Shown: positions 9,288-15,924 of the stretch, in pieces
Layout: every line of letters starts with the position of its first letter
How positions within the stretch are numbered: the stretch's first letter is position 1
From: Larkinella arboricola
Lineage (GTDB): Bacteria > Bacteroidota > Bacteroidia > Cytophagales > Spirosomataceae
Length of the DNA stretch: 64,000 nt
Direction of reading: 5' to 3'
Assembly (NCBI RefSeq): GCF_003259745.1
Contig: NZ_QLMC01000003.1
Span: 980,684-1,044,683 of the forward strand
Notes under the pieces: model-generated
Seen by the model: only the letters and a program-made list of their open reading frames with translations
What the model was told of the DNA's origin: nothing
Databases searched by the model: none
Made by a program: the position numbers and the translations under genes

Positions 9288-11096
9288 TTAAAAGATATAT
9301 TTATTCTCCGCAATCATCGCATCGGCAATCCGTCGGCGGGTTTCTTTCAGGTTCAGCGGCTCAATTTTTGTGAACCGTTTCAGACCCATCAGCATTACAC
9401 GCAGTTCATCGCCCTCGGCAAAGGACGTGATGGCTGCCCGACCAGCGTTGTTGACTTTCTCAACCGCTTCGTGCAGATACGTCAGCGCAAGATCCTTCTG
9501 TAACGCTGCGTCTCCCTGCGCATTGGCCAGTTTTTCGACCCGCAGTAAAACGGATTCGGCCACGTAAGTCTCGATTACCATATCGGCCAGATTCATCAGG
9601 ATTTCCTGCTCCTCCGACAGCTTCATCATGAATTTCTGAACGGCAGCACCGGCCACCATCAGGACGGCTTTTTTGAGGTTGCGCAGCACTTTTTTCTCAG
9701 CCGCAAACATGACCTCTTCTTCCTCGGTACTAAAATCTGGAATCGACATGATTTCCTTCACCACCGCCATAGCCGGTCCCATCAGATCGAGTTCACCCTT
9801 CATGGTCCGTTTCAGGATCATATCGACCGTCAGCATCCGGTTGATTTCGTTCGTGCCCTCAAAAATCCGGTTAATCCGGGCGTCGCGGTAAGCGCGGTCC
9901 ATCGGAGCGTCGGCCGAATACCCCATACCGCCGTACACCTGCACCCCTTCATCCACCACGTAATCGAGCACCTCCGACCCGTGTACTTTCATCATGGCAC
10001 ACTCAATGGCAAACTGTTCGAGGGCTTTCAACTTGGCGTCGGCGTCGCTCATACCGTTGGTTTTCAGGCTCTCGATCAGATCGTCGATGTTTTGTCCGGC
10101 GCGGTAGCAGGCGGTTTCGCAGGCATACACTTTCACGGCCATTTCGGCCAGTTTGTGCTTGATAGCGCCAAAACTGGAGATCAGTGTCCCGAACTGCTGG
10201 CGTTCGTTGGCGTACTGGATGGCATTGGTAATAACTTTTTTGGCCCCGCCAACAGCCGCAACGCCCAGCTTGATCCGGCCAACGTTCAGGATATTGACGG
10301 CGATTTTGAAACCATTGCCCCGCGTTGAAAGCAGGTTTTCGGCGGGTACTTGGCAGTCGTTAAAGAAAATCTGTCGGGTATCAGACCCCTTGATGCCCAT
10401 CTTATGCTCGGGCTCATTCATGGTAATACCGCCGAAGTCTTTCTCCACCAGAAAGGCACTGAGGTTCTTATCCGCCTGTCCGGACCCGTCGTCAACTTTG
10501 GCAAAAACAATGAACAGATCGGCAAAACCGCCGTTTGTAATCCACATTTTCTGCCCGTTGAGGGTATAGTATTTTCCGTCTTCCGACAGTCTGGCTCTGG
10601 TTTTGCCCGAGTTGGCATCCGAGCCAGAATCCGGCTCCGTCAGGCAGTAAGCGGCTTTCCACTCGCCAGAAGCCAGTTTGGGGAGGTATTTTGCTTTTTG
10701 CTCCTCATTGCCGTAGTAGACAATCGGTAAGGTTCCGATGCCCGTATGAGCCGACAACGCTACGGAAAACGAATGACCCGCGCCGGTTACTTCGGTGACT
10801 AGCATCGATGTATTGAAGTTCATGCCAAAGCCACCGAATTCTTCGGGTACTGAGGTACCAAGCAAACCAAGTTCTCCGGCTTTATCCATCAGGGAAGCAA
10901 TCAGCTCCGGCGATTTTGCGTGGTCAATTTCGTCCAGGCGGGGCCAGATTTCGCGCTCCAGGAATTCGCGGCAAGTCGCGGCAATCATCTGTTGCTCTTC
11001 CGAGAACTCTTCAGGAATAAATACCTGCGATGCGGCCGTTTCCTTAATGAGAAACTCGCCCCCTTTGATCGTTGCTTTGTGTTCCGTGGCAATCAT
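9288..11096 (-). CDS. fadE: Acyl-CoA dehydrogenase
   Basis: 602 residues catalysing the FAD-dependent first step of fatty-acid beta-oxidation. The N-terminal, middle and C-terminal ACAD domains are present: signature AYCLTEPDSGSDA at about 149-161, a flavin-contact region around QFGTLISSFGAIKHKLAEMA, and VQVYGGMGYSADAPMDRAYRD before IFEGTNEINR, where E413 is the expected catalytic base. About 150 extra C-terminal helical residues are typical of the longer ACADs paired with FadA/FadB sets in Bacteroidota. The start at MIATEHKATI was chosen over an upstream ATG at 11183, since the promoter -7 box lies at 11153-11160, downstream of that ATG. Likely repressed by the MarR at 18420. Confidence 0.9.
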   Translation of the reverse strand: MIATEHKATIKGGEFLIKETAASQVFIPEEFSEEQQMIAATCREFLEREIWPRLDEIDHAKSPELIASLMDKAGELGLLGTSVPEEFGGFGMNFNTSMLVTEVTGAGHSFSVALSAHTGIGTLPIVYYGNEEQKAKYLPKLASGEWKAAYCLTEPDSGSDANSGKTRARLSEDGKYYTLNGQKMWITNGGFADLFIVFAKVDDGSGQADKNLSAFLVEKDFGGITMNEPEHKMGIKGSDTRQIFFNDCQVPAENLLSTRGNGFKIAVNILNVGRIKLGVAAVGGAKKVITNAIQYANERQQFGTLISSFGAIKHKLAEMAVKVYACETACYRAGQNIDDLIESLKTNGMSDADAKLKALEQFAIECAMMKVHGSEVLDYVVDEGVQVYGGMGYSADAPMDRAYRDARINRIFEGTNEINRMLTVDMILKRTMKGELDLMGPAMAVVKEIMSIPDFSTEEEEVMFAAEKKVLRNLKKAVLMVAGAAVQKFMMKLSEEQEILMNLADMVIETYVAESVLLRVEKLANAQGDAALQKDLALTYLHEAVEKVNNAGRAAITSFAEGDELRVMLMGLKRFTKIEPLNLKETRRRIADAMIAENKYIF

Positions 11097-11152
11097 GGTA
11101 TCTAGGTCAAATTGGGTTTTTCCAGGCTGGAATTGATTCTTTCTTTGTTCAA

Positions 11153-11183
11153 CAAATGTAAAAAATGTGTATATAGTATGCAA
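11153..11183 (-). promoter_or_regulatory. fadE promoter, TTG-N20-TACATTTG
   Basis: On the minus strand TTG (11183-11181), 20 nt, TACATTTG (11160-11153), with an expected start near 11148 and a leader of about 50 nt. The TTG is the centre of the palindrome at 11176-11189, so a protein bound there would cover the -33 element. Confidence 0.7.
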
Positions 11184-11189
11184 GCATAC
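11176..11189. promoter_or_regulatory. Palindromic operator candidate for the MarR regulator
   Basis: GTATGC-AA-GCATAC, an inverted repeat centred on the -33 TTG of the fadE promoter. The core TATGCAAGCATA recurs at 18950-18961 before the marR gene, also centred on a -33 TTG. Size and symmetry fit a MarR-family dimer site. Confidence 0.65.
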
Positions 11190-11391
11190 GAAATCAAAAA
11201 ATTAAGTTAGATGGGTCTGGTTTAAGTGTAACGGCACTTATCTATCATCATTTACTCTGTGGTTTATGCCTGTCTACTTATTTTAAACTTATTGTCTACG
11301 CAGCAGACTATATAAATTAATTTTAAATTTGCTTGTACACATATATTTTAAATGTATATTCGTTTCCAATTGTATATGAACAACTTGGATC

Positions 11392-13500
11392 ATGACCCGG
11401 AAAACCACGTTTAAACAAGCGGTGTTTACTCATTTCCAGAATCCTCTAGCAATAAATTGGACGTTTGCAGTAAGTTTATTTTTTCTCTTTTATAGTCAGG
11501 ACTCACCAGGGCAAGGCGTTCCCCGGATTGAAAATCAACTCGAGTTTGCCGGGGTAACAATCTACCTGACCGATGCAACCCAGCATTTGGTACAGCAGGA
11601 GGCCGAATTGTTATACGTTAATCGGGCGCTGGTCACTTCCCGGCTGGAGCGCATCAATCTTTATCTGCCATTGATTAAGCCTTTATTGGCGCAGCATTCG
11701 TTATCCAACGATTTTGTATTCCTGGCGCTTTACGAATCCGGCTCGTCAATAACGCCGGTGCCGCTGCACTTCTGGGCCTTTAATCAACCCAATGTGGCTG
11801 GCCTCCGGGTCGATGCCCTCATTGACGAACGGCGGCATCCCGTACGGTCCACACTGGCAGCAATTAATCATTTGAAACGCCTTTATGGGCAGCAGCCAAA
11901 CTGGGTGTCGGTAGTCCATCGGTACAGTCAGCTACCGGGTTCTGACACCACACGGACGTTCACAAAAGAGCCGACGGACAGTAAAACATATGCTCTGACC
12001 GATGCGCGGGACGAATTTCTGATCCGATTGCTGGCTTCAAAAATTGTTCTGGAAAGAGCCTTGTCGGTTTACCACCCCCAAAAGCAACTGATGTTGTTTC
12101 CTTACGAGGAGACAAGAGGGAAACGCTTGTCGCAGATTGCCCAGTACTGCCAGGTTGATGAAGCGAGCGTTGTAACCTACAATACGTGGCTCAAAGCTCC
12201 CCACGTGCCGGAAAATGAAGACTATACAGTTTATATTCCGGTTACGATTGAGCAATACGCCGAATTAAAACAAAAAACGGGGTTCACCGAAGACAATGCA
12301 ATAGCCATCGGGAGTGTTGGCTTTCCGGTTTTGCAAAAAAAGGCAACAGCTACCGATCAGTCGGGAAGTCTGTTCTACCGAATCAACGGTAAAAAAGGAA
12401 TTCAGGCCCAGCTATTTGATAACCGCATTACGCTGGCTTATCGGGGCAAACTAAAAGTCCGAAAGCTGGAACAATACAATGATCTGCACGGCAACCGCCC
12501 GATTGTAGCCGGAGAAATTTATTATCTGGAGAAAAAAAGCAAACGAGCTGCCGTACCGTTTCATGTCGTCCGGCGGGGGCAGTCACTCTGGGCCATTGCG
12601 CAGCAGTATGGCCTCCAGTTCCGGAAACTAATTGAATACAATGACATTAATCCGGAGCAGCAACCTGCTGTAGCCCGGATTTTATGGTTACAGCGTAAAC
12701 GTCCGGCTACCGTGCCTGTCGAATATTACCGATCGCCCAAACAGCCTGAGCAACCTGTACCAGCCATCAATGCTGAATCTGTGCTGGCCGTTACCAACCT
12801 GGAGGGAGGTGATAAAAAGCCGATCAAGCTAAAAAATGATCTCGCCAGTGAAACAGGAAAGCCATTAATTGTTCCAAACAGATCGCCTTTGGCTTCATTG
12901 GATAGCTTGATAGCTGCACTCCATAAACCTGAGATTCCAACTTTTCGCTCGGGAGCTACCAAGATGATTTTTCCCGGCAGGCCAGCCGAACATACCGATT
13001 CGGAGAACCGACCGGCAAAGGAAGCAAAGGAATTAAGCGGTCCGCTAATTATACATACGGTTGAAAAAACGGACACCTATGCCACTGTAGCCCGGAAGTA
13101 TCAGGTAACCATCCAGCAACTGTATAGCTGGAATAATTTGTCCGCAGGAAAGCCGTTGCGTGTAGGCCAGTCGCTGCTAATTGATCAGGCCCTGGCACCC
13201 GGCAGGAAAGGCACTATTCCGCTTGCTGCCAAACCAGTTGCCGTAAAACCACCAGTTGTAAAACCGGCAGGAGCCCCTTTTCTGAAACCGGCTACCGTAA
13301 AACCCCGGGCTACCCAACCGGCACCAATGCCGTCGCCCGTCGAGCCGGTCAACGAACTGATCCACGTGGTACAGGCCGGCGAGAATATGTACCGGATCGG
13401 CCTACGGTATAAAGTAAAGCCCACGCAAATTCAGCAATGGAACAATTTGCCGGATCTGACGGCAGTTGTTGGTGCCCGGCTTGTGATCCGAAAAAAATAA
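11392..13500 (+). CDS. MltD-like protein with diverged transglycosylase domain and LysM repeats
   Basis: 702 residues. A membrane or signal segment is near 22-40. Residues about 85-190 resemble the MltD lytic transglycosylase core: FVFLALYESGSS with Glu115 in the catalytic position, then VDALIDERRHPVRSTLAAINHL. The usual GxxGLWQFMP loop is replaced by VPLHFWAFNQPNVAGL, so activity is uncertain. LysM-type peptidoglycan-binding repeats follow near 395-440 (FHVVRRGQSLWAIAQQYGL), 535-580 (IHTVEKTDTYATVARKYQV) and 655-702 (IHVVQAGENMYRIGLRYKV), joined by Pro/Lys/Ala linkers. Expected site: periplasmic face of the wall. It is oriented opposite to the fatty-acid genes on both sides. Confidence 0.82.
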   Translation: MTRKTTFKQAVFTHFQNPLAINWTFAVSLFFLFYSQDSPGQGVPRIENQLEFAGVTIYLTDATQHLVQQEAELLYVNRALVTSRLERINLYLPLIKPLLAQHSLSNDFVFLALYESGSSITPVPLHFWAFNQPNVAGLRVDALIDERRHPVRSTLAAINHLKRLYGQQPNWVSVVHRYSQLPGSDTTRTFTKEPTDSKTYALTDARDEFLIRLLASKIVLERALSVYHPQKQLMLFPYEETRGKRLSQIAQYCQVDEASVVTYNTWLKAPHVPENEDYTVYIPVTIEQYAELKQKTGFTEDNAIAIGSVGFPVLQKKATATDQSGSLFYRINGKKGIQAQLFDNRITLAYRGKLKVRKLEQYNDLHGNRPIVAGEIYYLEKKSKRAAVPFHVVRRGQSLWAIAQQYGLQFRKLIEYNDINPEQQPAVARILWLQRKRPATVPVEYYRSPKQPEQPVPAINAESVLAVTNLEGGDKKPIKLKNDLASETGKPLIVPNRSPLASLDSLIAALHKPEIPTFRSGATKMIFPGRPAEHTDSENRPAKEAKELSGPLIIHTVEKTDTYATVARKYQVTIQQLYSWNNLSAGKPLRVGQSLLIDQALAPGRKGTIPLAAKPVAVKPPVVKPAGAPFLKPATVKPRATQPAPMPSPVEPVNELIHVVQAGENMYRIGLRYKVKPTQIQQWNNLPDLTAVVGARLVIRKK

Positions 13501-13522
13501 AGGGAACCGTTGTGGTTCCCTT
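13500..13522. terminator. Bidirectional terminator
   Basis: AAGGGAACC (13500-13508) and GGTTCCCTT (13514-13522) form a 9-bp perfect stem with a 5-nt loop, exactly between the convergent LysM and thiolase genes. Confidence 0.8.
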
Positions 13523-13526
13523 CTGA

Positions 13527-14702
13527 TTAAAGCCGTTCGAAAACTCCGGCGACGCCCTGCCCGCCACCGACGCAGGCCGTTACCATACCATACTTCTGAT
13601 TCCGGCGCTCCATTTCGTTCATCAACTGCACTGATAACCGCGCTCCGGTTGAGCCCAGCGCATGGCCCAGCGCAATGGCTCCGCCGTTCGGATTTACCTT
13701 GGTGCGATCCAGCCCAAGTTCCTGAATAACCGCCAGCGATTGCGCGGCAAAGGCTTCGTTCAATTCAATCTGATCAATGTCATCCTGCTTCAAACCGGCT
13801 TTTTTCAGCGCCAGCGGAATGGCATTGACGGGCCCAATGCCCATAATGCGCGGTTCGACCCCGGCAGCCGCGTACGACATCATGCGGGCTTTCGGTTTCA
13901 GTCCCAGTTCGTTCACCAGTTTTTCGGACATAACAATAACAAAAGCCGCGCCGTCGGAGGTTTGCGAGGAGTTACCGGCCGTGACCGAGCCACCCGCGGC
14001 AAACACCGGTTTCAGCTTCGTCAATGCTTCGGCACTCGTATCGGCGCGCGGTCCTTCGTCTTTACTGACGGCCCATTCGCGGGTTTTCTTCTTGCCCGCA
14101 TCGGCGTCGAAATAGGTTTCTTTTACGGTAATCGGCACAATTTCACCGTCGAATTTGCCGGCTGCCTGAGCTGCCAAGGCTTTCTGGTGCGATTCATAAG
14201 CAAACTGATCCTGCGCTTCCCGGCTAATTTTGAACTGCTCGGCCACCTGCTCGGCGGTCAGGCCCATGCCGATGTAGTAATCCGGGTTTTTCTGCGCGAT
14301 TTCAAAATTCAGGGCGGTTTTCCAGCCCATCACCGGCACCAGCGACATCGACTCGGTTCCCCCGGCAATGATGCAGTCGGCCAGCCCGGCGTGGATTTTG
14401 GCCGACGCAATAGCGATGGCTTCCAGGCCCGACCCGCAATACCGGTTGATGGTCATGCCCGGCACGCTGTTCGGCAGCGACAGCAGCGCCACATACCGGG
14501 CGATCTGCATACCCTGTTCGGCTTCCGGCACGGCATTGCCGACGATCAGGTCATCCACGCGGGCGGGGTCGAAATTCGGTACCTGCGCCAGCAAATGTTT
14601 AATGACCTCTGCCGCCATATCGTCCGGGCGGGTCAGTCGGAGTCCTCCTCGGGGAGCCTTCCCGACGGCGGTTCTATATCCAGCTACGATGTATGCGTCC
14701 AT
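13527..14702 (-). CDS. fadA: Acetyl-CoA acyltransferase (3-ketoacyl-CoA thiolase)
   Basis: 391 residues, the usual thiolase length. The acyl-accepting Cys89 is in MTINRYCGSGLEAIAIAS, a histidine lies in GGAIALGHALGSTGAR, and the second catalytic cysteine is Cys377 in ACVGGGQGVAG. It catalyses the last, thiolytic step of beta-oxidation. It is the last minus-strand gene of a co-oriented run starting with marR at 18890, and 33 bp separate it from the toxin gene upstream, so it may be transcribed through the toxin-antitoxin pair. I saw no separate promoter or MarR-type palindrome directly before it. Confidence 0.93.
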   Translation of the reverse strand: MDAYIVAGYRTAVGKAPRGGLRLTRPDDMAAEVIKHLLAQVPNFDPARVDDLIVGNAVPEAEQGMQIARYVALLSLPNSVPGMTINRYCGSGLEAIAIASAKIHAGLADCIIAGGTESMSLVPVMGWKTALNFEIAQKNPDYYIGMGLTAEQVAEQFKISREAQDQFAYESHQKALAAQAAGKFDGEIVPITVKETYFDADAGKKKTREWAVSKDEGPRADTSAEALTKLKPVFAAGGSVTAGNSSQTSDGAAFVIVMSEKLVNELGLKPKARMMSYAAAGVEPRIMGIGPVNAIPLALKKAGLKQDDIDQIELNEAFAAQSLAVIQELGLDRTKVNPNGGAIALGHALGSTGARLSVQLMNEMERRNQKYGMVTACVGGGQGVAGVFERL

Positions 14703-14735
14703 GTTAAAATTGGGGTTCTTGTCAATTAAATAGAG

Positions 14736-14987
14736 TTAATCATAAATTTCCCGGCGGTGTCCTACGTCAATGATCAATACAACTAATATACCGTCATTGA
14801 TTTCGTACACTACACGATAGTCACCCACTCGAATACGATAACCTTTCCGGCCTTTTAGTTTTTTACAACCAGAAGGCCGCGGATTATCGGCTAAAGCTTT
14901 TATTGCCTCCCTTAGCCGGATATAAACTTCATCCGGTAATTTCTCAAGAGCTTTCGTTACGCGATTACTGATTTGCAGTTGATACAC
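14736..14987 (-). CDS. RelE/ParE-family toxin
   Basis: 83 residues when started at the GTG at 14987 (MYQLQISNRVTKALEKLP). The frame extends upstream to a TTG at 15011, but this family normally begins near the YQLQIS strand. Family features are an N-terminal helical hairpin, KALADNPRPSGCKKLKG, YRIRVGDYRVVYEI and the C-terminal DVGHRREIYD, which carry the basic residues used by RelE-type mRNA interferases. It overlaps the antitoxin gene by 23 bp. The pair is visibly more A+T-rich than the flanking fatty-acid genes, which fits horizontal acquisition. Confidence 0.85.
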   Translation of the reverse strand: MYQLQISNRVTKALEKLPDEVYIRLREAIKALADNPRPSGCKKLKGRKGYRIRVGDYRVVYEINDGILVVLIIDVGHRREIYD

Positions 14988-15186
14988 GGCTTTTAGCTCT
15001 CTTTTGTTCAATCTCTTTTAAGGCGTCCTCAAACGGGCGAAAGGTTAATTTTTCGGCTTTTGCCTTATCATACATACGAACCGTATGGGCTTCATCTAGT
15101 TCATCCATCAATTTTTCATAGTCTTTGATGGATAAAATAACGCCAACTTTGTTGCCTTTATCGTCGGTGATGAATTGTGTTTTCAT
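14965..15186 (-). CDS. Antitoxin of the RelE-type pair (Phd/YefM-like)
   Basis: 73 residues, with an N-terminal strand region (TQFITDDKGNKVGVILSIKDYEKLMDE) typical of Phd/YefM-like DNA-binding antitoxins, then a charged C-terminal helix (FRPFEDALKEIEQKRAK) expected to wrap the toxin. It lies directly upstream of and overlaps the toxin, so the two are translationally coupled. Autoregulation of the pair is expected from the family but no operator was identified. The preceding small gene is broken, so this pair probably starts its own transcript or is read from the operon upstream. Confidence 0.82.
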   Translation of the reverse strand: MKTQFITDDKGNKVGVILSIKDYEKLMDELDEAHTVRMYDKAKAEKLTFRPFEDALKEIEQKRAKSRVSTANQ

Positions 15187-15261
15187 AGTATTGTCATTTC
15201 AATTGCCGTTCTAAACGGATTGTCATAGTAAAGCCGTTTACCCCGAAGAAGAAAGCGGCTT

Positions 15262-15456
15262 TCAATTGTGTTTTCTGGTTGAAAATACCATTCGATCCAG
15301 CCGGGGCGAGTATTGATGTCAACCCGAAAAGCTATGCTGTTTAATCGCGTTCCGAAGCTTTTCTTCTGGCATTTCCGACTGACATTCAGCATGGTACTGC
15401 TCAGTCTGTTCATGGGTTCCCATATAAAAAGCGGTTCGATCGAGCTTTAGATTCAT
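15262..15456 (-). pseudogene. Small gene interrupted by an in-frame TGA
   Basis: The frame starts at ATG 15456 with MNLKLDRTAFYMGTHEQTEQ and stops at codon 46 (TGA, 15321-15319). It then continues in the same frame as HQYSPRLDRMVFSTRKHN to a TGA at 15262. Both halves read like one small Bacteroidota family with an N-terminal LDRTAF and a C-terminal PRLDRTVFSMRKH-like ending that I recall beside toxin and nucleotidyltransferase genes; this is memory, not a search. The middle looks shortened. The 76-codon frame in another phase (15183-15413), whose stop overlaps the antitoxin start, is probably a by-product of this decayed gene. Confidence 0.5.
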
Positions 15457-15513
15457 TGTATAATAAGGTTATTGGTTTGGATCAATACCTTTTCTCGACA
15501 AAATAAATTACAC

Positions 15514-15900
15514 CTACTTTATCGAATTCGTCAGTAGTCCCAGGATTTGTGTTACTTCACAAACCCCAACTTTTCTTGAACCTTCCATAAAATAGCCTCT
15601 TGTACCAACTTTAATACGTTGCTGATGAACAGTTCGTCGTAATTCTGGACTTACGATCCACATGATTGCTATTCCGTATGGATAAATAGGCTCAAGCTCC
15701 TCCAAGAGAATAACGCCATTTTTATCCAAAAACTCCGGCCAAATCATGAAAGTCTCTGTTGAAAATTCTTCATACAGAAAATTCCACCGGATGCCTTGAA
15801 AAGCCAGAGTTTGACGACCTCCTTCCTCCTCCGTGAACAAGCGGTACGTCACCTCAAAATCAGGCGGATGTCCAAGCAGTTCTTGATAAGGCTTATGCAT
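15514..15900 (-). CDS. Stand-alone EF-Tu domain III-like protein, function unknown
   Basis: 128 residues. It opens with FEVTYRLFTEEEGGRQTLAF and closes with TRGYFMEGSRKVGVCEVTQIL. Both match the first and last strands of the C-terminal beta-barrel of EF-Tu/EF1A-type GTPases, where the pattern is V-x-x-L-T-x-E-E-G-G-R and F-x-I-R-E-G-x-R-T-V-G-x-G-x-V-T. There is no GTPase domain before it. The gene follows fadB by 24 bp in the same orientation. What a lone domain of this type does is unknown; a ligand-binding or translation-related role is only speculation. Confidence 0.7.
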   Translation of the reverse strand: MHKPYQELLGHPPDFEVTYRLFTEEEGGRQTLAFQGIRWNFLYEEFSTETFMIWPEFLDKNGVILLEELEPIYPYGIAIMWIVSPELRRTVHQQRIKVGTRGYFMEGSRKVGVCEVTQILGLLTNSIK

Positions 15901-15924
15901 AGCTGCTTAAACGATCGTCTAAAC

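Noticed and set aside
11097..11183. Upstream ATG start of the acyl-CoA dehydrogenase
   Set aside because: The promoter -7 box is downstream of that ATG, so it would not be in the transcript.
13662..14729. Open frame of 355 codons opposite the thiolase gene
   Set aside because: Shadow of fadA; Gly/His/Arg-rich composition and no recognisable motif.
15183..15413. 76-codon frame whose stop overlaps the antitoxin start (ATGA)
   Set aside because: The overlap looks like translational coupling, but a different phase (15262-15456) reads like a recognisable small family, so this frame is probably a by-product of the decayed gene.
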